Part shown: positions 56,060-64,000 of the stretch, in pieces
Layout of the letters: every line of letters begins with the position of its first letter
Numbering within the stretch: the stretch's first letter is position 1
Source of the DNA: Echinicola rosea
Lineage (GTDB): Bacteria; Bacteroidota; Bacteroidia; Cytophagales; Cyclobacteriaceae
Reading direction: 5' to 3'
Assembly: GCF_005281475.1 (NCBI RefSeq)
Contig: NZ_CP040106.1
Location: forward strand, 1,865,501-1,929,500
DNA length: 64,000 nucleotides
Notes under the pieces: generated by a model
Databases searched by the model: none
Seen by the model: only the letters and a program-made list of their open reading frames with translations
Told to the model about the DNA's origin: nothing
Program-made: the position numbers and the translations under genes

Positions 56060-56948
56060 GCATTTTCTACCAGAGGATAGCCTGGTAATTTTCGGCGAAG
56101 CCAGAAGTGGGAGTACCTGGCTAATGGAACTCCTCGGTCATATCCCCGGTTCCATTATCAATTGGGAACCGCTACATGAGGAAAGGGGAGTAGTTCCTGT
56201 CGCTTTGAATTGGGGAGACCGGCCTTATATTCCAATTGAAGATAAGCATGCAGAATATGTGGACTGTATCAGGGATATATTGTCCCTCAGAAAGTATTCC
56301 GATTGGACGATTGGCAAGAATTCCATAGAAGACTTAGTAAGTGGAAAATTGGTTCTGACCAAATTTGTCAGGGCCAACTTGCTGCTCCCTTGGATGTGCC
56401 AACACGTCAAGTTCAAGCATAAACCTGTGCTACTGGTGAGGCATCCTTTAGATACCAGTCTTTCGCAGCTTATGGCGTTTGGAAGCGGAGTCAATGATTA
56501 TGGTGAAATTCCGCCGTGTATTAACAATGCCCGTTTCACACAACATAGGGAGATGATGCAACAAGCTCAAAATGATTTGGAGTATAAGATCGTCCTTTGG
56601 TGCATCAATAATATGCCGGTTTTGGAAAATCCAGGATTACGGGATATGGTAGATGTGGTCTATTATGAAGATTTGATCATCGATCCCCGGAAACAACTCC
56701 GTTCGCTTTTAGGACGGATCATTCCCTATAAACATATTTCGAAAGTAATGTCACGCATTCCATTAAGGGCTCCCAGCGAGACGAATTTGCGGGGACGACT
56801 GGAAAACAGTCCTATAAAACAACTTTACAAAAATATTGATGGCATTGATTATAGCCAAAAGGAGCGGATTCAAAATATTTTTGACCACTTTGGATTGAAG
56901 CTGTACAATGCCTTTGATCCTTTTAGGTTCTGTAACAAACCTTGGTGA
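56022..56948 (+). CDS. Sulfotransferase family protein
   Basis: 308 residues, cytoplasmic by appearance. The 5'-phosphosulfate-binding loop is GEARSGSTWL (residues 25-34), and the 3'-phosphate-binding motif VRHPLDTSLSQL is near residue 140, so PAPS should be the sulfate donor. The acceptor is unknown; bacterial members sulfate lipids, sugars or small molecules. The gene overlaps the LytTR gene by 38 bp. Nothing nearby makes PAPS. Confidence 0.8.
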   Translation: MNMKHLEGILASKHFLPEDSLVIFGEARSGSTWLMELLGHIPGSIINWEPLHEERGVVPVALNWGDRPYIPIEDKHAEYVDCIRDILSLRKYSDWTIGKNSIEDLVSGKLVLTKFVRANLLLPWMCQHVKFKHKPVLLVRHPLDTSLSQLMAFGSGVNDYGEIPPCINNARFTQHREMMQQAQNDLEYKIVLWCINNMPVLENPGLRDMVDVVYYEDLIIDPRKQLRSLLGRIIPYKHISKVMSRIPLRAPSETNLRGRLENSPIKQLYKNIDGIDYSQKERIQNIFDHFGLKLYNAFDPFRFCNKPW

Positions 56949-57188
56949 TTAACCCCCGTCCCCTTAGCGGAGCCGAAAGGGACTGGGTAGTAGCGGGACG
57001 GAAAGAAACCTACCAATGTTTGTATTTAGTAAATGCAAAGAGCTGATTTAACATCATCTAAGATTTCTACGTTCACGAGTTGAAACCCTACGCTCACGGG
57101 TTATACCGGTACACTGTCCCTTTTGTATTGATATTTTGTTTAGGTTGTCGGTGTAAATCAATTCTTTAACCAAAAAACAATTTAAAAG

Positions 57189-57395
57189 ATGAAAAAGAAA
57201 AGAATGTTACCAAAAGTAGTGATGGCTGCGAGTGTAGCTGCCATGGGCGTAGGTGTTTTTCAGACTTTTGATGCGGAGGCTCAGACCACTGGAGGAGGAG
57301 TATGTTGTCAAATGAAGGATAAGACATGCTATCATCCTGACAATATATCCTTCGCCGATTCCATTTGGAAAAGTGGAGCGAGTACCTGTAGTTAA
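57189..57395 (+). CDS. Tiny exported cysteine-rich peptide (NVEALA-like)
   Basis: 68 residues. A basic N terminus (MKKKRMLPK) and hydrophobic core (VVMAASVAAMGVGVF) are followed by FDAEAQTTGGGV and a short mature region with four cysteines: VCC, TCY and a C-terminal TCS. The layout matches NVEALA-type exported peptides of Bacteroidota, which are usually beside 6-bladed beta-propeller lipoproteins, as here. The role of the family is not established. A strong terminator separates it from the propeller gene. Confidence 0.65.
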   Translation: MKKKRMLPKVVMAASVAAMGVGVFQTFDAEAQTTGGGVCCQMKDKTCYHPDNISFADSIWKSGASTCS

Positions 57396-57406
57396 TTTGA
57401 ATGCTT

Positions 57407-57446
57407 GCCCGACTAGAAAGTACTTTTGTTCTGGTCGGGCTTTTTT
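57407..57446 (+). terminator. Strong terminator between the peptide gene and the propeller gene
   Basis: A 12-bp stem (GCCCGACTAGAA with TTCTGGTCGGGC, one G-T wobble) and TTTTTT directly after it. It begins 11 bp after the peptide stop codon and ends 12 bp before the propeller ATG, so expression of the latter depends on readthrough or another promoter. Confidence 0.85.
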
Positions 57447-57458
57447 AAACAAAAAATA

Positions 57459-58520
57459 ATGAGAAAATTAAGTTTATTGATGTGTCTTTTGCTTCTTTTT
57501 TCTTGCACGCAAGAGAAAGAAGAAGTATTCCCTAACTATGAAGTCAAGGTTTTTATGAGGGATGATATTCTAAATACAAAGTTCCTGAAAGGAGAAAAAC
57601 TTGATTTTGGGGAATTCTTGGAGCCTCGGTACATTATGGTAAATGAGGACTATATCTTAGTTTGCGAAAACGGCTTGAACGATATTTTCTATGTATATGA
57701 CAAAGAAGCACTAACCTATGTGAAGAGCATGGGGAAAGATGGCTTTGGTCCTGGAGAGATATCCAGAAGTAATTTTTTGCACAAGGGGCTGAGCAAGGGG
57801 GATTTTTGGGTGTATGATAATGAAGGAAGAACCTTCAATAAATTTAATCTCTACAATGATACCAGTAAACTCGCCGTAAACCAGATAAAACAAACGGACG
57901 CCTTGGCATCAGCAACGAATTTCGTCCCCATCACAGACTCGACCTTTATGGCGATGGCAATGGATAGCGAATACAAATTTTTGGAATATAACTGGAATGG
58001 GGATTTAATAAACACTTATGGTAAGTGGGAGCATATGTCAGAGGAAAGTTTCTCTTCATTTATCCTGTTTGTTGTAAACCAAGGAAAGCTAATTGGATCT
58101 GCGGATAGAATTTTTTTTGGAATCTGTGGAGTTCAGAGAGACTATATAGATATCCTAAATCGTGAAACGGGTAAGGTTTTGTCCATAAGAGGGCCAGAAA
58201 ATATAGACCCTGAATTCGAAATTGATAATAGTCGAGGATTTGATTATCCATTAATGAAATCAGACGAGACCCATTATAGAGGCTTGTTTTTTGGAAAGTC
58301 TTCGATTTTTGCGCTGTATTGCGGATTTACCGATAAGGAGAGCATAGAAAAGCAGGAATCTAGAATATTTGAATTTGATTATAATGGAAATGTTCGAAAT
58401 GAATATATCCTGGATTATTCGATACTGTCGTTTACAGTGGATGAGGAGGAGAAGATGTTTTATTGCGTGAGCTTCCACGAAGAAGACCCTAATGTAGTAC
58501 TATTTTCATATGACGAATAA
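57459..58520 (+). CDS. 6-bladed beta-propeller lipoprotein (BF3526/TolB-like)
   Basis: 353 residues from the ATG at 57459, where the signal peptide starts (MRKLSLL..., lipobox LLFSC); the open frame upstream is inside the terminator. The body shows repeated beta-propeller blades, with GDFWVYDNEGRTFNKFNL, FLEYNWNGDLINTYGKW and IFEFDYNGNVRNEYIL. The pattern fits outer-membrane propellers that pair with NVEALA-like peptides. It is lipid-anchored at the cell surface or in the periplasm. Function not known. Confidence 0.7.
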   Translation: MRKLSLLMCLLLLFSCTQEKEEVFPNYEVKVFMRDDILNTKFLKGEKLDFGEFLEPRYIMVNEDYILVCENGLNDIFYVYDKEALTYVKSMGKDGFGPGEISRSNFLHKGLSKGDFWVYDNEGRTFNKFNLYNDTSKLAVNQIKQTDALASATNFVPITDSTFMAMAMDSEYKFLEYNWNGDLINTYGKWEHMSEESFSSFILFVVNQGKLIGSADRIFFGICGVQRDYIDILNRETGKVLSIRGPENIDPEFEIDNSRGFDYPLMKSDETHYRGLFFGKSSIFALYCGFTDKESIEKQESRIFEFDYNGNVRNEYILDYSILSFTVDEEEKMFYCVSFHEEDPNVVLFSYDE

Positions 58521-58824
58521 AGTAGAATTGATTTCTGGAAAAATATTGTTTAGGAAATATCTCCACCAGAACACTTCCTTTTCAGATAAATTAGGTCTAA
58601 TAAATGGCAAAAGCGTATCCATCCTATATTTTTCCAGTTTGGAAGATCCGATATATTGCGAAAATAGAAGCTAAATATAAAACATGAAATGAACCTTATG
58701 TTTGGCATAGGAGGAGTCGGGACATTAAAATCATCCTTTCTTCTTTAGAAAAGCCACAAATCTCCCTTTGCTTTTAATTAAAATTTTAGTTAATTGAAGA
58801 AGTCAACATTTTATTATCTTTTCC
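58521..58824. other. Intergenic stretch before the RND operon
   Basis: A/T-rich and non-coding as far as I can see; no clear promoter pair. Base composition changes sharply just after the following start codon. Confidence 0.4.
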
Positions 58825-59898
58825 ATGAATGCAAACAGTTTATTTTTACTGCTGGTTTTACCGTTTCTTTTTTCCTGTGAAAACAGTACGGAGAAACAAG
58901 AGGAAATCCCCCTCGAATCCATGCGCAATGAAGTGTCCGCCACCAAGGTGACGGTGGCCAAGGCCGAGAAGCGCTCTTTTGACTACCTGATCAATGCCTC
59001 GGGGAAGGTGGAGGCAGGCCAGCAGGTAATGGTGGTCATCGAGCGGCAGGGTTACCTCAAGGAGCTGAACGTCCAGGAGGGCCAGTATGTGGAGGCCGGG
59101 ACGGTCATCGCCCGTCTGGACAATACTGACAATGTTTTCAGAAAGGAAAAGGCCCTGGTGCAGCTCAAAAATGCGCAGGCATCCTACAACAGCGAAAAGC
59201 TGGGTTTCGGCTCCATCCTGGAGGGAGAGGACCAAGATCATATTGGCCAGCTTGACGAGCAGTTGAAGGCCAGTAGCGGCCTGCTGTCCGCAGAGATCGA
59301 ACTGAAGGAAGCGGAGCTGGAGCTGGCCAAGGCCACCATCAAGGCTCCCATCTCCGGCAAGGTGGCCGACCTGCAGTTGAAGCCCGGCAGCCTCGTCAAT
59401 GCGGGAGAGGAACTTTGCGAAGTGCTCAATACCCATAACCTGCTGCTCAGTGTAAAGGTGCTCGAATCCGACATTCCCTTTATTTCCCTCGGCCAGACGG
59501 CGGAGGTCTATCCCGTTTCTGCCGGCACGGGCACACTGTCCGGCAAGGTGGGCAGCATCAACCCCAAGGTGGACGAAAATGGCTTGGTGGAAGTGGGCAT
59601 CAAGCTGGCAGGTACCCAGAAACTGCTTCCCGGCATGAACGCTCGCGCAGTGATCCGTGCCCCGCAGTCGGACAATGTGGTGGTGCCCAAGCAGGCACTG
59701 GTCTATCGCTCCGGTCGCCCGGTGGTCTTTACCGTCAACGGCCAGGAGGCCAAGTGGAACTACGTGGAGGTAGGCAAGGACAATGGCCGCGAGATAGAAG
59801 TTCTTGACGGCGTCAAGGACGGGGAAACCGTCATCACCAGCAACAACCTGCAGCTGGGGCACCAGGCACAGATCCAGATCACAAAAGAAAACGAATAG
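58825..59898 (+). CDS. RND efflux periplasmic adaptor (HlyD/MFP family)
   Basis: 357 residues with a lipoprotein signal (lipobox PFLFSC, C18). The adaptor bridges an RND pump to an outer-membrane channel. The lipoyl half-motifs flank a coiled-coil hairpin: GYLKELNVQEGQYVEAGTVI, coiled coil about residues 110-165, then IKAPISGKVADLQLKPGSLV. A beta-barrel domain with LPGMNARAVI and a C-terminal membrane-proximal domain follow. The permease starts 3 bp after its stop codon. The coding sequence is much richer in G+C than the genes before it. Confidence 0.9.
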   Translation: MNANSLFLLLVLPFLFSCENSTEKQEEIPLESMRNEVSATKVTVAKAEKRSFDYLINASGKVEAGQQVMVVIERQGYLKELNVQEGQYVEAGTVIARLDNTDNVFRKEKALVQLKNAQASYNSEKLGFGSILEGEDQDHIGQLDEQLKASSGLLSAEIELKEAELELAKATIKAPISGKVADLQLKPGSLVNAGEELCEVLNTHNLLLSVKVLESDIPFISLGQTAEVYPVSAGTGTLSGKVGSINPKVDENGLVEVGIKLAGTQKLLPGMNARAVIRAPQSDNVVVPKQALVYRSGRPVVFTVNGQEAKWNYVEVGKDNGREIEVLDGVKDGETVITSNNLQLGHQAQIQITKENE

Positions 59899-59901
59899 CC
59901 C

Positions 59902-62900
59902 ATGGTCAGATTTTTATTGGCGCGGCCGATTGCGGTGACCATGGTCTTTGTGGCCCTGATGGTGTTCAGCCTGATCGCCTTCACGAAGCTTCCTGTCTCG
60001 CTGCTGCCGCCCATCGATGTGCCGCAGATTGTGGTCAAGGTGAACTACCCCAATGCCTCGCCCGAGGCCATCGAACAGAACGTGCTGCGCCCGGTGCGGG
60101 AAAGCCTTATTACCCTGAACGGTCTGGAGGACATGCAGAGCAAGGCCGGCAGCGAAACGGGCACTGTACGGCTGCAGTTTGCCTACGGCACTTCCATGGA
60201 GCTGGCCTATATCGAAGTGAACGAAAAGATCGACCGATTGACCAACAGCCTTCCCGAAGAACTTTCCCGCCCCCAGGTCATCCGCATCAACACCAATGAC
60301 ATTCCCATGGTCCGCATCCAAGTGGTGCCCAAGGAAGGAACAGACTACGCCGAGGTGACCAAGCTGGCCGAAAATGTCCTTAAAAAGCGCATCGAACAGC
60401 TGGAAGGGATTTCCCTGGTGGACATCAACGGCAAGCAGGAACGGGTGATCACCGTCCGCCCGGACAAGGCCGTGCTGGCAGGGCTGGGCCTGGGCGAGCA
60501 GGATGTGGTCAATGCCATCACCTCCGGCAACCGCGAGCTCCCCGGCATCAGTGTCAGGGACGGCCAGTACCGCTACTTCCTGCGGCTGGCCACACGCGTA
60601 GATACGCCGGAGGACATCGAAAACCTTCCTGTCAGTGGGCCGGAAGGCCGCTCTGTACAGTTGGGCAAGGTGGCCGAGGTAGGATACCGTATGGGAGAGA
60701 CGTTGGGGTACCACCTTTATGGACCCAAGGAAGGATTGGTGATCACGGTCCACAAGCAGGCGGCGGCCAAGATGAACGAACTCATGGAAAAGGTCCGGGG
60801 ATCTGTGGACCATTTCAAGCAGGATTATCCGCAGGTGGATTTTGCCATGACCCAGGACCAGAGCACCCTGCTCAATGCCGGGATCACCAATCTGCAGACC
60901 AGCCTGCTCTTTGGGGGGATCTTCGCTTTTGGGGTGCTCTTTATCTTTATGGGCAACTACCGCATGCCGGTAATCATTGGCCTGAGCCTGCCTACATCGC
61001 TGGTGATCAGTTTTTTGGTCTTCCAGGCGGCAGGTATCTCCATCAACGTCATCTCCCTGAGCGGCCTGGCCCTTGGGCTGGGCATGCTGATCGACAACGC
61101 CATCATCGTCCTGGACAATATCACCCGAAAGCGCCAAGAGGGACTTCCCCTTTTCGAGGCCTGCGTGCAGGGGGTGAACGAGGTGATGTCCGCACTGATC
61201 AGCTCGGTGCTGACCACCTTGGCGGTCTTTGTGCCGCTGGTATTTCTGAGCGGGATTTCCGGCGCCCTGTTCCTGGACCAGGCGGTCTCGGTGGCGGCGA
61301 TCCTGTTCGTGTCGCTGGTGGTGGCCTTTGTGCTGCTGCCACTGCTGTACCGGGTGTTCTTTGCCCGTAAAGCCTGGGAAGGCAACCGCGAGGACAGCCC
61401 ATTTTTCAGGAAGATCACAAAGCTGTACAAAATGGGCTACCAAATGGTCATGGCCAACAGGAAGTGGAGTTTGGCACTGCTCTTTGCGCTGATCCCGGTG
61501 TTTTTGTTGGTGGGGACCGTTTTGCCCACGGAAGGGCTGCCGCCCATTGCCAAGAAGGATGCCGTGCTGGAGGTGGACTGGAACGAGCCCATCGGCGTGG
61601 AGGAAAACCGTGACCGCGTAAAGGGCGTCATGGCCAGCTTGGAAGGGGATTTTGAACAGGCAGAAGCGGATGTGGGCGTGCGGCAGTTTTTGCTCTTTGA
61701 CGGGGAGAATTCCGTGCAACAGGCCACGGTGTACCTGGATTTCAAGGACGAGCTGTCCAAGGAGAAACAGACGGCCCGTTTGGAAAAAATGCTGGCGAGG
61801 GACTATCCCCGGGCCGCCGTGGAGATCAGCGATGCCCCCAATGCCTTTGACCAGTTGTTTGCTTCTGACATTCCCCATTACGAAATGCGCTGGAAGGAGC
61901 TGGAAAGCAAGCGGCCGGTTCCCGCAGCGGAGATGGGGCCCTGGCTGGAAGAGCTGCCGGTGACCCATTGGAAAAAAGGGCCCGGGCTGCAGGAGGAATC
62001 CGCGGTGCTGTTCCGCATTGACCTGGAAAGGCTGGCCCTGTACGGGATCGATATCGGTGCGCTGACCGGTGAGATCGAAAGGCTGTTTGGCCGCTATACC
62101 ATCGATGAGATCAAGCGTTTCAGTGAGGTGACGCCCATCCGGCTGGAAGGCAATACATCGGATTTTATGGACATTCTCCGCAGCAACCACCTGGAAGGCA
62201 AGGAAGGCCAGCGCTACGCGCTCGACAATTTTATCAGGGTAGGTTATGAAAGCCACTACAAGTATGTCACCGCGGACAAGACGGGCATCTATCAATCGGT
62301 CAGTTTGACGGGCGCCCATCCGGAGAAGCAGGAAAGCAAACTGAGGGAATGGGGTCGTGGAAAGAATTTAAGCGTGTCCTTTGCAGGACAATACTTCAGG
62401 GACCGGGAAAATATCCGGCAGTTGATGGGGATCCTTGGCGTGTCGGTGCTGCTGCTGTACTTCATCCTGGCCGCACAGTTTGAGAGTTTTGTACAGCCGC
62501 TGATCGTGATCTTTACCCTGCCGTTGGGCATTGGCGGGGCGCTGCTGATGCTCTGGCTGACGGGCACTTCCCTGAACGTGATGTCCGCTATTGGCCTGGT
62601 GGTCATGCTGGGCATCATGGTCAATGACGCCATCCTGAAGATCGATACCGTCAACCGGCTGCGGGAGCGCTATGCCTCGGAGCATTCAGGAGAAACCGAC
62701 ACGGAAATCCTTGACCGGGCACTGTACAAGGCCGGGGAAATCCGCCTAAAGCCCATCCTGATGACCTCGATCACCACCATCCTGGCGCTGCTACCGGTGG
62801 TGTTCAGCTCCGGACTTGGAGCAGACCTGCAGCGGCCCTTGGTCTTCAGTGTCATCGGCGGCCTCACCATCGGCACGCTGACGGCACTGTATTTTGTGCC

Positions 62901-62946
62901 GCTGGCGTATTGGGCAGTAAGTAGGGAGAAAGTAGCAAGTAGCTAG
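59902..62946 (+). CDS. RND efflux permease, first
   Basis: 1014 residues with the RND layout: N-terminal helix, periplasmic porter domain, helices 2-6, second porter domain, helices 8-12. Starts ARPIAVTMVFVALMVFS and LPVSLLPPIDVPQIVV, as RND pumps do. In helix 4 the usual Asp-Asp pair is GMLIDNAIIVLDN (Asp-Asn), and in helix 10 the Lys-Asn pair of AcrB is VNDAILKID (Asn-Asp). Proton coupling therefore uses a shifted set of charges, as in several Bacteroidota and Gram-positive relatives. Substrate not known; an outer-membrane channel is not in the window. Confidence 0.9.
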   Translation: MVRFLLARPIAVTMVFVALMVFSLIAFTKLPVSLLPPIDVPQIVVKVNYPNASPEAIEQNVLRPVRESLITLNGLEDMQSKAGSETGTVRLQFAYGTSMELAYIEVNEKIDRLTNSLPEELSRPQVIRINTNDIPMVRIQVVPKEGTDYAEVTKLAENVLKKRIEQLEGISLVDINGKQERVITVRPDKAVLAGLGLGEQDVVNAITSGNRELPGISVRDGQYRYFLRLATRVDTPEDIENLPVSGPEGRSVQLGKVAEVGYRMGETLGYHLYGPKEGLVITVHKQAAAKMNELMEKVRGSVDHFKQDYPQVDFAMTQDQSTLLNAGITNLQTSLLFGGIFAFGVLFIFMGNYRMPVIIGLSLPTSLVISFLVFQAAGISINVISLSGLALGLGMLIDNAIIVLDNITRKRQEGLPLFEACVQGVNEVMSALISSVLTTLAVFVPLVFLSGISGALFLDQAVSVAAILFVSLVVAFVLLPLLYRVFFARKAWEGNREDSPFFRKITKLYKMGYQMVMANRKWSLALLFALIPVFLLVGTVLPTEGLPPIAKKDAVLEVDWNEPIGVEENRDRVKGVMASLEGDFEQAEADVGVRQFLLFDGENSVQQATVYLDFKDELSKEKQTARLEKMLARDYPRAAVEISDAPNAFDQLFASDIPHYEMRWKELESKRPVPAAEMGPWLEELPVTHWKKGPGLQEESAVLFRIDLERLALYGIDIGALTGEIERLFGRYTIDEIKRFSEVTPIRLEGNTSDFMDILRSNHLEGKEGQRYALDNFIRVGYESHYKYVTADKTGIYQSVSLTGAHPEKQESKLREWGRGKNLSVSFAGQYFRDRENIRQLMGILGVSVLLLYFILAAQFESFVQPLIVIFTLPLGIGGALLMLWLTGTSLNVMSAIGLVVMLGIMVNDAILKIDTVNRLRERYASEHSGETDTEILDRALYKAGEIRLKPILMTSITTILALLPVVFSSGLGADLQRPLVFSVIGGLTIGTLTALYFVPLAYWAVSREKVASS

Positions 62947-62960
62947 TATCAAGATTGGAG

Positions 62961-63606
62961 TAAAGAGTCAAGAGGAAAGAACAAAGATTGATTGGAGAAG
63001 AGAGAGTGCGAAAAGTTCCTCTTTTAGGGGATTGAGAGAGTGAAAAAATATCAAGTAGTGAGATACGAGTATTGACATTGTTCCTCCCCTTGTAGGGGAG
63101 GTTAGGAGGGGTTAATTGTATGGCGACGAACAGCGAATTTTGATGATGGATAAAAATCAGCCCACTCCCTGCTCTTATCTCACTACTAAAGCCTAACAGC
63201 TGACAAAGTATCAAGTAGCAAAATAATTAGTATAAAGATTAATCGAGCAGTTTATTAGAAGAAAGAATAAAGAGCCAAGAGGAAAGAACAAAGATTGATT
63301 GGAGAAGAGAGAGTGCGAAAAGTTCCTCTTTTAGGGGGATTGAGAGAGTGAAAAAGTATCAAGTATCAAGTAGTGAGATACGAGTATTGACATTGTTCCT
63401 CCCCTTGTAGGGGAGGTTAGGAGGGGTTAATTGTATGGCGACGAACAGCGAATTTTGATGATAGATAGAAATCAGCCCACTCACTGTTCTTATCTCACTA
63501 CTAAAGCCTAACAGATGACAAAGTATCAATTAGCAAAATATTAGTATAAAGATTAATCGAGCAGTTTATAAGAAGAAAGAGTAAAGAGCCAAGAGGAAAG
63601 AACAAA
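62961..63606. repeat. Tandem duplication of a 307/314-bp intergenic unit
   Basis: Unit 1 starts at 62961, unit 2 at 63268, and a partial third at about 63582. Each holds the same purine-rich words, CCTCCCCTTGTAGGGGAGG, ATGGCGACGAACAGCG and AAGTATCAAGTAGC-like sequence. Differences between the copies are few. The array separates the first RND permease from the second and contains no gene. Confidence 0.85.
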
Positions 63607-63655
63607 GAGAAAAGATTTGTCTTGATTCTTTCATCTTGAATCTTCTATCTAAAAA

Positions 63656-64000
63656 ATGAGTCCATTCAGGATCACGATATCGTTTTTTGTGCTGGCCATC
63701 ATCGGCTTTGCGCTGGTGCCACGGCTGACCGTGGAGCTGAACCCGCGTGAACAGCAGCCTGTGCTGAGTGTCTCGTTTGCCGTGCCGCAGGCAGCACCGG
63801 AGCTGGTGGAGAAGCTCGGTACGGCCCCGCTGGAAGGGCTGTTTTCACAGTTGTCCGAGCTGAAGAAGATCGAGTCGGTGTCCAACTATAACAACGGCCG
63901 GATCACCTTGCGCTTTGACAAGCACACGGACATGGAGTTCAAGAAATTCGAGGTGGCCGCCCTGATCCGGCAGGTATATCCGTCCCTGGACCAAAAGGTA
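63656..64000 (+). CDS. RND efflux permease, second (partial, runs off the window)
   Basis: First 115 codons from the ATG at 63656. The N terminus MSPFRITISFFVLAIIGFALVPRL is a first RND transmembrane helix, and the following LNPREQQPVLSVSFAVPQAAPELVEKL is the start of the porter domain, matching the LLPP...NYPNASPEAIE block of the first permease. Only the beginning lies in the window. High G+C as in the preceding operon, although the spacer between them is A-rich. It probably works with the same adaptor, as heterodimeric or alternate permease (inference). Confidence 0.8.
   Translation, partial: MSPFRITISFFVLAIIGFALVPRLTVELNPREQQPVLSVSFAVPQAAPELVEKLGTAPLEGLFSQLSELKKIESVSNYNNGRITLRFDKHTDMEFKKFEVAALIRQVYPSLDQKV

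Noticed and set aside
58858..59862. 334-codon minus-strand frame
   Set aside because: Antisense shadow of the RND adaptor.
59914..62319. 801-codon open frame on the minus strand
   Set aside because: It is exactly antisense to the RND permease and arises from the high G+C and codon bias there; its translation has no domain features.

Overview
The window looks like chromosome of a marine or soil Bacteroidota, most likely the Cytophagales/Cyclobacteriaceae group (Echinicola, Cyclobacterium, Algoriphagus-like). This rests on Bacteroidota-type promoters (TTTG, about 20 bp, TAnnTTTG), the lack of Shine-Dalgarno sequences, many lipoproteins with short lipoboxes, glycosidase families typical of the phylum, and characteristic intergenic repeats. 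The species call is an inference. No rRNA, tRNA or CRISPR array was seen.

Layout. (1) 0.1-2.6 kb: a phytanoyl-CoA-dioxygenase-like enzyme and a sodium:solute symporter. (2) 3.0-5.4 kb: two lipoprotein genes on the minus strand. The second is split by a 370-bp inverted-repeat element that made an 8-bp target duplication; removing the element and one duplication copy restores one reading frame. (3) 6.0-37 kb: a long plus-strand carbohydrate region. It opens with a GH78-type rhamnosidase, a GH2 enzyme and a xylose-isomerase-like TIM barrel. Then come a MaoC / cytoplasmic solute-binding-like / two CoA-transferase operon, a COG3618 lactonase-like amidohydrolase, a RhaT-type rhamnose transporter and a Gfo/Idh dehydrogenase. 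Next are a RuBisCO-like protein coupled to a DUF1537 kinase, a single-Cys Asp/Glu-racemase-fold protein and a bile-acid-symporter-family carrier. A GluR0-like ionotropic receptor/K+ channel follows, then a beta-propeller glycosidase, a LacZ-type GH2, a GH106-like rhamnosidase and a sialate O-acetylesterase-like enzyme. There is no SusC/SusD pair and no sugar-responsive regulator in the window.

(4) 37-48.5 kb: small exported proteins (beta-barrel, GyrI-like, collagen-motif lipoprotein), hemE, three paralogous small secreted proteins with matching promoters and leaders, two DUF4382-like lipoproteins and a frameshifted beta-propeller lipoprotein. (5) 48.5-55.4 kb: sbcC/sbcD, rlpA, a tandem array of about 109-bp units, and a bestrophin-family channel. 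(6) 55.7-58.5 kb: a LytTR regulator overlapping a sulfotransferase, then a tiny cysteine-rich exported peptide followed by a beta-propeller lipoprotein. (7) 58.8-64 kb: an RND efflux operon (adaptor, permease, second permease cut by the window end), markedly more G+C-rich than its surroundings and carrying a duplicated 310-bp spacer.

How the genes may work together (inference): the glycosidases and esterase release L-rhamnose, galactose and perhaps rarer sugars from a rhamnose-rich glycan, and RhaT and the symporters import them. The dehydrogenase, lactonase-like hydrolase, DUF1537 kinase and RuBisCO-like protein resemble the oxidative, phosphorylating and C-C-cleaving logic known from D-apionate catabolism. 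The CoA-transferase/MaoC operon suggests a further acyl-CoA branch. The real substrate of either branch cannot be read from sequence alone.
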